Shown here: one piece after another, positions 46,001 through 58,757 of the stretch
Numbering within the stretch: position 1 is the first letter of the stretch
Layout: every line of letters starts with the position of its first letter
Origin: Ulva prolifera
Lineage: Eukaryota > Chlorophyta > Ulvophyceae > Ulvales > Ulvaceae
Length of the DNA stretch: 64,000 nucleotides
Direction: 5' to 3'
Assembly (NCBI GenBank): GCA_023078555.1
Contig: CM041197.1
Span: forward strand, 4,857,810-4,921,809
Program-made: the position numbers and the translations under genes
Notes under the pieces: generated by a model
The model's database searches: none
The model's input: the letters and a program-made list of their open reading frames with translations, nothing else
What the model was told of the DNA's origin: nothing

Positions 46001-47561
46001 TACGGAACATGTGTCCTCTCAACACTCCTGTTGTAAGGTAGTTTGGAGGAGGGCGTGGATCTGCTCAGCCACTCGTCGCTATCAAACCTTGGCACGTCCA
46101 GATAGACGGCATCGCACACGTAGGGGGTGACCAACTGAAGACCCCGTTCGGACGATGCCACAGACTTATCGAGGATCCTGTCGGAAGGAAGGTCGATTCG
46201 CGCGGCTCTCTCAATGTGTATCAAAGCGCAGACTACTCCACAGGAAGCAAGTTCCATGGCATTGGCACTCGAAAAGGGTCCCCGTTTCGCACTCATGACC
46301 TCCGCACAAAGAAGGTAGTCGTTACACGGTCCTTAACACAGCGGGCGATTGTGTCTTTAGCAAGCAGAATTGCATTCTGGTCACAGCAAAGCTCCACAGC
46401 ATGCGCAGCACACACATCATGCGCGACACTCCTTGACGCAACGAGCTTTGCATGTGCAGGTGCAGATTCTCTGCGGTCTCACGGGCACGTGCAGCATGCA
46501 CAGCACACGCAGCACGTACCTTGTGCTCGGTCGTGCCCATGGACTCCCAATCCTTGCCAAGCTCAATCGTGGCGGACCCGACGTAGTCATCGCCGATGTC
46601 CGCCATCCCGAAGCGCTCCACAGCCGTCTTCAGAGCTCCAATTCTTTCCAACACGGACAAATCGTCGTCGAAGACGCGGATGGTCAGCGGCGCGATGCCG
46701 GTGGGGAGCGTGGAGCCGCGGGGGTGGTTCGGGAAGAGCAGCAGAGGCTCATCGAAGGTGGGGTGGGTGGAGTTTTGTACAGTGGGCGTGCGTGCAACGG
46801 ACTCGCCCGAGGAAACCTGGAAGTAGAGGTCCGGGCGAGAGAACAGCTGCACAGCACGGCGTTCATCACGACAACCTCTGATTCTGATTAGAAGTGTGGT
46901 GGAGACCCCGATCTTGTGCCAAGTGCTGCACTCGGCGATAGCATGCAGCATTTCTCATGAAGGTAATTGACCATGTCATTCCACGAGAATACTCAGACAT
47001 ATTATTATGTACGCCCCACAGGCTTGCCAGTCATGGCACTCAACCTTGCGCATATTTCTCTCGCTCATGCAATTGCAATTGTATAGTCAGGAAGGCAGTG
47101 GGCCAGCCGAGGTGTCTCGGAGCGGCGGCAGTAGGGGGGCGCGGGGGGAGATGGATGAGCACATCGGTCTTAGCAGACACCGACACGTCGCCGATGTTGA
47201 CCTTCAGGATGGAGTTCAGCTGCTTGGCGATGAAGTCCCCAGAGCCGATGAACTGTGTGGTCGTCCCATTGCTGCCACAGCACCGGAACTCCTGGCCCTC
47301 CGTCGGAGTCACGTACGCTTCTACAGCGGCCGACGCGATGTTGATCGCGGTGCCCAGCACCAGCATGCTTGCAGCCGTGGCAGGTGCGCCGCTGTCCGCG
47401 CTGCGATCGCCGGAGACGCCGGGGCTCGTCGCGGCGCATGGGGCCACGTCACGCGCCAGGGACCGGCCGCGGTGGCCATGGAGGGGGGCGGGGAGCGGGG
47501 CGGTGGAGGGGTGGTGGGCACGGGCGCTGGGGGCGGCCGGGGCGCGGCCGGCGCACTGCAT
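43088..47561 (-). CDS. C2-domain class 3 lipase, likely plastid-targeted, 645 aa
   Basis: Minus-strand exons in reading order: 47561-47163, 46846-46520, 45939-45855, 45371-44956, 44626-44439, 44192-44058 and 43475-43088, 1938 nt with stop; all junctions keep phase. The first 65 or so residues are Ala/Arg/Ser/Pro-rich with few acids, like an algal transit peptide. A C2 domain follows (PDLYFQVSSG, THPTFDEPLLLFP, VGSATIELGKDW, VELKTDKGETIG). Then comes an Ala-rich linker and the lipase: VVISFRGTQ, the nucleophile elbow TCGHSLGGGLATLCAY, TFGSPRTGNKA, the acid in FHNTNDAVAQVPWF, and histidines in GYKHVQY and DWHCAID. Ser and Asp of the triad are clear; which His acts is inferred. Expected role: hydrolysis of acyl lipids at membranes, with C2 giving lipid or calcium binding. 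Confidence 0.85.
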
Positions 47562-50500
47562 GGGCCGGGCTGGCTGCCTTGCGAGAGAACCCTGCACAGC
47601 AGTGGCCGTTTCGCGCAGCTCGGTGTCAGCACCACCTCATTCTGATCAGAACAAACAGCAACTAGAGTACTCGGACATTTCTGTGACGTGTCCCCCCAGG
47701 TGCTCACTATTGCGATGTACCACCTAGGCCCAAAGGGCGCATGCCTACCATTTCAAGCATAAGAGCATCGATGTCCTGGCCTCCCCATGGTTTGCTGAAA
47801 CCGCATGCATGCTAATTTACTTAAGCACTGTAGCTAGTGTGAGTCAGCTGTGGGGGCATAGAGTAAACCTGGAAGGAAAGCAACTTCCTCTGAGACTCAG
47901 CTACCTGGGCCACCTCAAGAGGCAGCAGCAGCACTAGTACTGGCAGTACTGGCAGGCTGTCTGAGATGTCGAGCGGCTGTTTGACGTATCCCAAAGTCCA
48001 TGCCATACAGTGGATGGTGCTGACTCCTCACAGGCACACTGTGTTGCAGCCCTCATGCATGACATGCATATGCTGGTGAACACTGGGGCAAGACCTGGCA
48101 AGCAATGGCTGCTTCACATTGCAAGTTTTCGTCACAGTTGTGTTGCAGCCATGGCTTGGACCATCCTAGTTATGTCCCATTTGCAGAGATGCTGCTGCAG
48201 TGGCAGCTGGAGCCCAGCATATGCCATGGCATGTTAATGGCATCACTTTGCCGTCATTATATCAAAAACTTCACATGTGCTTTATCCTGTGCAGTACTGT
48301 ACATGTGGATGGGAAGGTGGACGTAAGGGTGGTCATGCGCGCTGTCTAATCAGAGGAATGCCAGTTCAGTCTCATGGGATGCTTGCTGGACTGGCTGAGG
48401 GGTGCCTGGGGCCAGAAGGTGCAGGTTGTCAGTGATGTGCAGGGGGGCTTGTACATATGCATGTGCACAGGTCAGCTGCAGCATCCCTTGAAATACATTT
48501 CGAGATCTAGGCAGCATGATGTGTAATGAGATAGATGCACGCAGTTTCCACTGGCAACTTGCCAGTGCAGCATCATGGTGAACCGTGTCCTGATTCAGAT
48601 GACATTCAGGTTCAGTGTTTGTTTTCCCCCGTTCACTCTTTAGTACATAGTTTACACATCTTTGTTTTGTAAATATGTCCTGACATCTGGTTATGGTGCA
48701 ATCACATTGCAACATTGCAATGCCACAATCCAGCAACCCGAGCAGAACGCCATGCCGTATACATTGACAAAGACGTGCACTCAGCATGACATGTATCAGG
48801 CCCTCAAAATGCTAGCGGCTCGCGGCTCATCATAGGATGGTGCGACCCAGCGTTGCTGTATGCTCCCGGAAGCACGAGCTCGGAGTGAGCGCTGCAGCTG
48901 CTTCGAAACTATCGATCACTGAAACCACCAGACTTCGATTGGGCCTGAGACATGCGGTATTTTCCTTCATTCGACCTGTCTCGACGTATTCACTGGCAAA
49001 GTATCTGTGCTGCACTAGCGTGCGTGTGTTGACATTGCAACACGTGCACCCGGACTCACCATGAGGCTAGACGCGCACCTGCCGCATCGAAGACTGTATT
49101 CAGTCAACCACACTGCGTGATGCTACAGAAATATGAACGGCCCGGGGTGAAAGGGGTTTGTCACGTCACAACACCGCAGTGTGAGACGTCACGTAGTCTC
49201 CGAACCACTGGAGAGTGCACAGGTCAAATTTGCATGAGCAAAGAAACACAGCTTCTACAAAAGATCTGCGGTATATATTTACAGAAGAATGAAGGGGAAA
49301 TAAGCAAAATAATCTGCAGTATATTGTGTCGTAGCGCATTCAAAGTGCTTGCGCTGCGTATACAGAGTCTTAAGCACATGTACATGTGTACACGAAGTGC
49401 ACTCTATCTCGTGAGATAGACCATGGCCGGCGCCAGCGCCGATACAGCTGCCAGTGGCATTCCTCACGTTGAAGGAACTCGAGGTCATGCGCTGTCAACA
49501 TCCCTCCTGCTGTGCACGTTCTGCCGCGTGCCCCAGCGGGTCGCCGCGTGTAACTGTGCATCCTGTCGCGACATGTCGACATGTCGGAGGCTCTCAGCCC
49601 ACCCTGACATGTTCACATGTTCAGTCACAAACAAGGATTCATACCGGGGACACATCCGCAGCACAAAGAGTGCACGCGAATCATCTCGCAAGAGCATGTT
49701 ACGCCCAGAAGATGCGTTTCCAGGGATGCTAGTCAACCAGCTCTCTCTGCATGCGCATTGCCAACACTCATGCCAGGTCGGGCAGCGTGCGTATGCATAT
49801 CGCGTATCTCACGCAAATCTGGACCGATGACGGACAGTGTGCAGCTGACCCAAGCAGTGACGCCTGTTCCGTAGAAGCAGACTTCCGTACATCACGGTAT
49901 TATCCGAGAGACCACCCAATCCCGCCGACGACATCACCTCCACCGAAGCGAAACAGTGCCCAGTCATACAATATGTAGTATATACATGCAGAAGGGCGAA
50001 AGTGTTACACTGCGGAATGGCCACCAGCGCCGATGGTGCTTGAGCTTTACGAGCATATGGACAGTCGCGGGACTATTTCAGTCAAAATTTCCAGAGGATT
50101 TTGGTGTTTTAGGCTTTGTGTGTCATTTCATGTCCAATTTTGTAGTGTTTGCTCAGCCTTCACCGTCGTTTCAGGCACAACTCGCTACTGATAGCACGCT
50201 CTCGAAGCGGTTATTCAGTCGATAGTAATGTAAAACTTTGCCTGCAGCTTCGTGTTCTGCGCTGAAGCACTCTCTTTCCTGCGATACGGAGCTCCATTCT
50301 ACGCCAAACGGTATGCGCGGGTCTTTCGTGCCTTGCTGTGCAAATCGTGTGCTACATGTCACGATACAGCTCTACAAGCATGATGAAATCTGATTTGTCA
50401 ACAGAACGTCGCCAGGCGGAGTAGCGTATCTTTTCCCAGCTCGTTTCTACCTCCCCCGTCCTCGAGGTGTCTACTGCGTGTGGTGTTGATCGTGGGTTTC

Positions 50501-51343
50501 ACTACATGTGCAAAAGTGACAGCTAGTGATCACATTATTGATTGGGTTACTGAGTGCGGCAATGCGTGTGGTACTGGCTGCATTGTGCCGGTGTTGGGAC
50601 GCCATTCCAGCACCAGCGTGCCGCGCGATGCGTACCGTGCACGTAGGGGCCCTGTTCACACGTTGAGTGAATAGATCTCACCAGGTTCACACGCACAACT
50701 GATAGAAAGTTTTTGTCGACCAGAAGTGGATTTTTGCTATGCCACTCTGATGCAGCAAGGAGCAGGATGCTGGGCAGCACAGTGGTTGTCACGCTGCGCA
50801 TCTTGTCAGTCGCTTTTAATCCATCTTTGCTGATTTGAAATGGAAATGGTGTCTGTGTGACTGGTTGTGCTTGGCCAAGGCAATGGCCACACTAGCAAAG
50901 CAACTGTGGGTTCTGGAAAACCACTAGGCCGGAAGCTTTGTACATGCTGATCGGGCAGATGCATGTTCGTGACTGGCATTTTCAAACCCATCTTGCAGGC
51001 TAAATGACTCGGCACGGCACAAATCGTTGCATGGCAGAACGACACGGCAGACACCCGACATTCTTCTCAACAACACTTTGAAGACTAACCTGGGGCATAT
51101 TCTACAGACACTACCTAAATGAATCCCTGCAGCTGTAACTTCCATGCTACCAGCGGCATAGAATGTTAAGAACTACATGAACTAGGTACATCTGATCCAG
51201 CACACATCCGTCCTGCAGCCAACCCACCTCACCCAAGCTGTGCAGCTCTCCTCTGCCTGTTAGCCCAGCGTGCTTTGCGAGGTGTGGGCTGCGCTAGCTG
51301 CCCCAATGTCGTTGCCACATGGCAGGGCGGTGTATGCGGCAGC
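47562..51343. other. Intergenic DNA upstream of the lipase gene
   Basis: No gene is supported. A 35-bp block at 48608-48645 (TGTTTGTTTTCCCCCGTTCA) recurs at 22845-22878. The lipase promoter should lie just right of 47561, but no motif stands out. Confidence 0.45.
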
Positions 51344-51833
51344 TCATGCGGCCCGGCGCATGCCGTCGAGGGCATCGCGGAGGTCCCGGGTCACCCACGG
51401 TGGCCTTCTCGCACTTCTGGCCTGAGCTTGCGGTGTACATCACCGAGGCAAGCCCTTGCAGGTAATCGTCCTGCACATGGCAACTTTGACAAACCTAGTG
51501 TGGGATTATAGCCAAATCACACATCCAACAATTCCGAATATTCATGTCTACTTTCTGGTCGGCAGTCCTAAAACTTTGTGCGCGCCAAGTCACCGTGGCT
51601 CTACACGATGGGGTGCCACAGGCTCAGTTCAAGCTGCAAAACTGGTACTGTGAACCCACCTGGTTCGAAAGCACATGTAGAATCAAAGAAAGCGAACATG
51701 AGGCGAGCGGGCGCACGAAGTCATGGTCTGCTGCGCCTCGGCCAGAGAAGACAGCGCCGAGGAGCTGCGAGCGCCACCGCAGCCACCGCCAGCCACCGCC
51801 GGATTTCGGAGGCGACTTGAGCTTCTCACGGAC
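51344..51833 (-). pseudogene. Small gene of unknown function, frameshifted copy 2
   Basis: Exons 51833-51717 (39 codons, VREKLKSPPKSGGG to AAADHDF-like end GAADHDF) and 51470-51344 match the gene at 41891-42533 in length, splice sites and phase. The last exon (DDYLQGLASVMYTASSGQ) carries 10 extra bases after KAT, starting GTGGGT, which break the frame before RDLRDALDGMRRAA. The reading frame is intact on both sides. The insertion looks like a small duplication or a splice-donor-like insertion. Confidence 0.65.
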
Positions 51834-54045
51834 CTGCATGTGGCCTCCACTTCACCTGTGTTGTATGACTCTGACCAATCTGTACGTGGACGGTCGTAAG
51901 CGCGATGAGCATGGCTACACACTGCTGGGCTGCTACACACTGCTGGGCTGCTCTGGCTACACACTGCTGGGCTGCTCTGGCTACACACTGCTGGGCTGCT
52001 CTGGCTACACACTGCTGGGCTGCTCTGGCTACAAACTGCTGAGCTGCTCTGATTCACGGCGTGGCCCCGGCGCACATTCGTGCGAGTGTATGCGTATTTC
52101 TTCTTCTTTTGTTTGGCACATAGCCAAGCCCATTTGGACATTGACACCATGTGCATTGACACCATGTGGGCTTTGCCTCCACACAGCCCGTGCACAGGCT
52201 CCGCAGTGTGCATGGCTCTGCGTCAGAGCGCGCAGGCCTCTTGCCAGGCTGTGTGACAGGGACATGCATGCCGCAAAGGCCAGTCGACACGCTGCTAGCA
52301 GCTATACTATACGAGTAGACTGGCGCTTGTGCGAACCGGCCTCACACCGCTGGGATGTGTGTATCAAAGATCAAATTCTCGTGTCCCATACCGGCCATGC
52401 GCTAGTGCTGCATCGCTCGTTTGGAACGCCAAAAAGGTACTGCGTGACGACAACCTTGTTATGCGTTTTGCAGCTGGCGTCTTGCTGCAAGGCCATGAGA
52501 GCTGCCAGCGCATACTGTACACCGCAGAGGCATGAAAGAGATGGAGCCGACACACCGATATCGGGGCAGAAACACACCGATATCGGGGCAGAAACGCTTT
52601 CGCTCAGAACATCCAAACCCATGCAACCAGACAGCCACAGGTGTACATTCGAAATTTTAGACAGGGCAGTGCTGATGACTGCTGTGGCTGGGTCATCTGC
52701 CAGTGGGCTGTAGCCGCGGCGGCTGCTATCTGTCTCCGGAAGTACAGGACTGGAGCACACATGGAAGCGACTGCAGAAGGGGACCTCGGTGGCTGTTCCG
52801 AGGCGGTGCACCGCTCCCACCCAACACCCACAAGCACACCCACACGGCCACTTCCATCCATCCATGCGCATTGCGCGAGTGTTGTGTGGCTGCATGAGGA
52901 CTCCAAGTCCGAGTCGCGAGCGCCAAACGAACCGGGAAAGGCCGTTGCCCAGGACTTGCTTTTTGTGCAACGGTCCACGTGTCCACATCCTGACGCAAGG
53001 AAGTTGAGCTGTAGGAAATGTGATCACTGTAGTCACTTGTCGCTGACACTGGCATGCAGGACTGCTTGCTGCAGGACTGCTTGAAGCTGGCCACTGCCAA
53101 TGGCTCTCAAACGGAAGATATTCACTCGCGAGCCATCTTCAAGCACCAAGCCTGCACGCTGCACTCTTGCACGGTCATCCTGCTGCGTGCATGGATCCTG
53201 CTGCATAGACCCTGATCGTTTATACAGAAGTGCTCAAGTCAAACACAGCACGATAGTCTGTCTCGAATCCTAATACACTGCATGCGTGTCCGCGGGATGG
53301 TCTGGGTGCGGGGCGTGTCGGCCCCGTCTGTACATGTGCACACATTTCGCGCAGCTGTCGCCAGCCGTCGGCGGGCTTTCAGGTTCAAACTCAAGTTGGG
53401 CCACCTCCGCTGCGCCGGCGGTGGCAGCATCTTGCGTAGCGCGCGCGCCTGATGGTGACTCACCAGTATGATTGTGGCTTACAAGTGGGGGCATTGGGTG
53501 AGGGTCTGTGGGTAGTGGATCCATGGGGGTGGGTATGTGCCTATGTAGTGGCCAGAGGTGTGAGTGTGCGTGTGTGCGGGCATGCGCGGCGGTCTTGCTG
53601 TATGCGAGCGCCATTAGAGTGTTCTATCTGCTTGGCCTGTGTCCACTGATCCGTTGCCGGTGATACTCCGAGTAGGAGTCCTGACCTTAAGGTAAGCTTG
53701 TGCATAGTTCCTGCGGTGCTACCTGTCTTCCCGGCGTTGTCCTTGCATCACATGCACACTCCCGCAGTCTAGCAACACCGGAGCTACATGCCCCACACCC
53801 TGCACATGAAACAATCCTGGAGCAGATGCACACCGCCCTAGCCATTCGCGTGCCTCAAAATGAAGCTGCAGTCTGTGGCGAGTGCACTTGCGTGTACACC
53901 GTGTGACTCCGCAGCTCGAGGCGCAGCAGCAGCCGCAATTGCTTACAACCGAGCTCTAGTACCAGACACATGAGTCTGCATCTGCAGGGCCGGTGAGAGA
54001 GACTAGTGCGGATCTGTAGAGGCTCAGGCGCTGCGGCCAGTTGTC
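51834..54045. other. Intergenic DNA between the pseudogene and gene D
   Basis: It contains the 24-bp tandem repeat and a duplicated CCGATATCGGGGCAGAAAC motif at 52555-52590. No exon is supported. Confidence 0.4.
51913..52050. repeat. 24-bp tandem repeat
   Basis: GGCTACACACTGCTGGGCTG followed by CTCT repeats about six times; the first unit is short by 3 bases and the last one degenerates. In one frame it would read GYTLLGCS repeats, but the frame overlaps exons on the other strand and is not taken as a gene. Confidence 0.9.
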
Positions 54046-57000
54046 ATGAAGATGCTTGAGCATGTCGCTGTGGCCATGCTGGCGACCGGAAGCTGGGCAG
54101 CAGTAGCTACTGCTATAGTTGCCGCGAGGGACACCCCAGGTCTCCCCAGCGCTACCCACCATACAGGATCTGTTAGACACGGCGGGGTTGATCTGCTCAG
54201 AGCTTCCTCAGACGACCTCATCTCCAGCGGATTCACTTCCTCCAGAGTCCAGGAGTCTATTACACGGCTGTCACGGCAAAAAGAAGTGCGTTCTGCTGAC
54301 TGCTGTAGATTTGACACCCCCACACGTGTCCATCCGGGCTGCCGGCTGGGAATGGGATGAAGGGTGTTCTGTGCTGGGCTGGTAGGCCTGAGCTGCTCGC
54401 TGTTTTTGCAGCTCTACTTGCCTCTCCGCCAATGACCTTGTTGCACACACACGTGCGCGTCCATCATGCTTGCGGAGCATCACCTGCCAATCCGTCATTG
54501 TCCTTGTAACATACACGAATTCCATGGTGCGTTTGTTTGAATCGGTACTTTGACACAACGTTAGTCCAGTTGAGGCCCTTTTCAGTGCGCACTTGCATGT
54601 ACACTTTTACTCAGAGTTGCATTAATACGCGTATCTTTCGGATTTCGGTACGTTTAATACGCATATTTTATGCTTGCGTACTTTATCATCGTACAGTACG
54701 CGCGTACGTTTCGGAGTAAGGCGATTTCGGAGAGCCTGGAGCTCTGCACTGTGGTGCACCTCTAGCCACAAGGCCAAAGAAGGTTTTGAACAATGTCAGA
54801 CGCGCCAAAGATGCATGCACCTCAGCGTACAGTTCAACGCCGTGTTCACACATCTAGCTCTGCGGCGCCGCACCCATGCACCGTCATCACGTGCAATTGT
54901 GCATATCTCCGCTGTCACAGGGGGGGGTCGCAGATGTGGGCACGGCGTTCACTGAAAGGTGCCTACAGGGCTGCACTGTGCAATGTCAACTCGGTAACCC
55001 CGCCAAGCAATTTGCATAGTCACGACATCGGAGCACGTTGTGGCGCAATGCATTGTCGGCATGCAGGTGTGCCAGGAACCTGCCCCCATGCCCCGGCTGC
55101 CGCATCCCGCGGAGTACGCAAGGTCGCTCCGTACACACTCAAGTCGGCCACTGCCGGTCGCGGAAGAAGGTGCTAAACTGCCGTGCGCGGGACGGACGAT
55201 TTAACTTTAACGCGGACCCCATTGGCGACCGCTACCTTGATTGCGAGTACACCGATGTGGACTCCGCAGAGCAAGGGCGTAGTACCGACTCGGAGTTCAG
55301 GGTTGGACTTGACCGAATTTATGAATCGGGCCGGGGATACAGGTACGATTACAGCTATGACTATCAGGGTGACATTGAAGAGAACAGCGGCGGCGCTGCG
55401 GCTGATACAGACCAAGGTGAAGACCTCAATGCGCTTGACACAACGCCGGGCGTGGATGCTAGAGCCGCAGTGTCGGACGCTGAGATGCGTGCGGCTGATT
55501 CAGCTCCGCAATCCGAGGTGCCTCAGCAGTCCACGCAAGATCCGGTGGGAGGTGCGGCAGAGAACGCCGGTGTTGTGGTGGTGGCGACGGCGGAGGCGTT
55601 CCAGGAGGCGCTGGAGGCGGGGGCGCCGCACATCGTGCTCACCGCCCACCTCGACTGCCGGCAGGCGCCGTCTCCCCCAGATCTGGACGGCGTGGAGGCT
55701 CTTAACAATGGAGTCGGGCGGGTGAAGAACACGACAGTTTCCATTGTGGTGCGTTCTTCTTCAGCCACACGTGCACGTCCCTCAGGCTCTGATCACCCCT
55801 GCACAGCAGGCGCATGGTTTTGGTGGTCAAGCGTGGTCGACAATGCATGCCTTCTGATGGCTGCAGGGTGATGTTTTAAGATGGCGTCCTGCAGGTCGGA
55901 TTTGCCCGAGCCGGCGCTGCTGTGCATTAATCGGGAGTGCCTTGCTTCGGACTGGCTGTGATCTGTAGTGTAAGGTGGTACCGCTGTGGGCTCACACTTC
56001 TGCGGAGCTTTGCTGAATGGGAACCCTTCATGAATGCAGTCCGTGCTGTAGCTAGTGCATAGATGCCATACCGGTGTGAAAGCCTGCACACATTGACAGT
56101 TACTCCAAGCCGGCACCCCAGAAGCGGAGATGTACGGACACGGTGCCCAGGCAACACACAATTCTTCGGCGCGTATGCATGCACCCTGCAATCCTGTGGC
56201 ATCCCATGGCTGTCTCATCGCCAACTTTCAAATCTGCCGAATGGACTGAAATTAAATTGACAAATTGTCCTGTACAGGGCCGGTGCGACGACTCCGCGCC
56301 AGCAGTGTTTCGGCTGACGGAGGAGCAGCCGCAGGGGGCGTGTGCGGTGCTAGTCGTGGAGGCCTTCCTAGACATCCCGCTTGGAAGCGACGCCCAGGGC
56401 AGGGGCCTGCTGCTGGAGGGCCTCTACGTTGTGGTCGCCTCGCCTGCAGGCCGCGGCAGCTCCACTCTGCTGCTCCATGTGTGTTGTGAGATACATCTCA
56501 CTAGGCGCATGCTGGCGCGGCACACCTATAGACACCTAAGGCTGCAGCGCAGACCACAACATGTGTCCTCGTAACTTGGACTGGCGTCTGTACAACGCCA
56601 CTTATACATTATATACCACGTTAATTATTATTATGCACATATGTGCACGCAATTTCTGTACAGCGTCCTGTACACTCGAATCACAATGATACGTGTATGC
56701 CTGACACCTTACTGGACGTGGCTACGAGTGCACCAACTCGGCCAGCTTACGCAGCCATGCTTAGTTGGCACTATATTATATCGGGTTACTCGGAACAGCG
56801 CATTAGCGGTCATGTCCTACCCAAGCTAGACTGGTATCTTACAGACCGGGTCGCATGCAGACCTCCCATGTTTATTTGCGAACTCACACATGTTACGCGG
56901 CAGCCTTGGGGCTTCGCATGCATGCCCGCTGTTAGCAGGCACGGCACCCACATCGAACACGAAATCAGTGTGCGATCAGCCTTCAGGCTCCGAAGGCCAC

Positions 57001-58705
57001 ATGTTCACTTTCTCCCGCAGTTACTCGGGATCTTGGGTCTGCGCTCTGCGCGATCCGGCGAGGCCAGCTCTGACACGGGGATCGACCTGGGCGCACACAC
57101 CATCGGTATTTATACCGAGCGCTTGCTGGGACTCGGCACGTTTTTACAGTGATCTGGTTGGGGCGCCACCCATTCGTGCATCACATTGTATTGAATTCTT
57201 GCCTCTTTTCGCATCTGTCTGTTCTATTTCTGTCTGCCTGTACAGCCTTCGTGCTGCGGCGTTTAGCCCATTTTATTCAGCTGTTCTCGCGCAGCACCGT
57301 AGGTCCGTTCCGCCCCGGCGACTCAGAGACCTCTACAATGTGTGTCCCCCGCTGCTGCCCTCAATCAAGCCCCAGGGCAGAAGGGCCTTCTGCGCACGCC
57401 AGCTCCCCATCTGATACTGCCTGAGCTGGTTGATTTTCCAATCAATTTGGGCATTGTGTTAGGGCGTTTGGGCTTACATACGGGAAAGGTGTTTCCGTGG
57501 GATGCAGTTCTGCAGCACAACATTCCAATTTTGCAGTAGAAGTTGCCAGGCCACCTCTCAATTGGGCAGCGATGCCACGCACACCTACAGCTCACGACCG
57601 AAATACACCTGGGAGCTGAAAGAACAAGGCTAAAATGAATTGGAATTGATTGCATAATGCGTGCAGGCAGATGGTCGGGTGTGGATCACAAACTCTGTGT
57701 GCCAGGGTGGGGGGCGAAACTGCCGGGCGATCGATGTCAGCACGACAAACGGTGGCTCTCCTCAGCTCTACATCACAGGTGCTTCCACTTCTGCCCATGA
57801 CCGAGTTTCACGCGAGCAGATGATGTGCACAGATTCAGCCTCTGCAGCAGTGCAAACTGCTGCTCGGCCATGGAATAGGGTACGACCCACAATTGGTGTG
57901 TGAGATGTGCTTCATCCTGTTAAACGTGGTTACTGTTTGTGACACACAAAACAGTAACGTCATGGAGTTGCCGCAATATCCTGACTCCAGTTCAGTGATA
58001 TTGACCACCCCTTCTGCACGTGCAGATACCGTGTTGAACGGGTTCACACGTAACTTCGCGCCGGGCTGGCGTGTGACGAGGGATGCCACGGCGGTCCTCG
58101 ACGGCGTCACCTTCCGCGACATCGAGCTGCTGCCAAAGCGCCGAGGTACAATACTAGTCATCGAGGCCACCGCCGTCGCCGCGTACCCCGGCGCCACCCT
58201 CGCCCTCATCGCGCGCCCCACACAAGTTGAGATAAACCCAATGCACCCTGCCAGAATGTCCCGGATGCTAAATAGCCTGCACTGCACCGGCAGCAGCTGC
58301 TGTTAGTACTAGAATTAATTGACAGTGCCGGTACATAATAAAGAGATTTGCGATCTGTTGATGAGCAGTCCGAAACATTGCAGTGTGCACAGCCATCTGC
58401 TTTCCGTACCGCTGCCTCAACATCGCACAAAGTCTGGCAGGAGGATCCCCATGGCCCCTGCACTACACAGAAGCAGAATCCCTTGACGTCTGCGCTGATG
58501 CTGCCAGTGTCTGCAGGGCGTGGCGTTCGAAGACAATGTGGTGTATGGGGAGCCTGCTGGGAACCAGACCGTGGCGGTGTCGCGGGCGGCGCCGCACACT
58601 GCTGTGTACTCTGACCCTCGCCTGACAGCGGCGAGGAGTGCGACGACTGAATTCCTGGAGGGCAATGTGGCCACCGTGATCGAAGTCATGGAGAGTTCGC
58701 GGCAG
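54046..58705 (+). CDS. Array gene D: divergent paralog, frame conflict in exon 1, last exon not found
   Basis: The exons are about 54046-54285, then 55067-55748, 56278-56478, 57667-57778, 58026-58225 and 58517-58705. Exons 2-6 are open with the same phases as A-C. Exon 1 starts MKMLEHVAVAMLATGSWAAV, a good signal peptide. The family hallmark LLHGC at its end lies one frame over (SLLHGCHGKKK), and the phase required by exon 2 fits only that frame. This means a frameshift or an unseen small intron. Exon 2 is longer than in the others, with many Asp/Glu/Tyr. Core motifs diverge but persist: PHIVLTAHLD, NTTVSIV, GRCDDSAP, VWITNSVCQGG, VTFRDIEL, NVVYGEPAGN. A LINE begins about 53 bp past the last exon, and the C-terminal exon is not found. 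Confidence 0.62.
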
Positions 58706-58757
58706 GTATGCAGCCACGTTGGTCCACCGAGCGCCATGCATGCACTTTGCAAGCCAC

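Noticed and set aside
45745..46296. 183-codon minus frame extending the third lipase exon upstream
   Set aside because: Only 45855-45939 fits between a proper acceptor and donor in phase. The rest would disrupt the C2 domain.
51544..52713. 389-codon plus-strand open frame
   Set aside because: It runs over conserved exons of a minus-strand gene and through a 24-bp tandem repeat that stays open by chance. No domain is visible.
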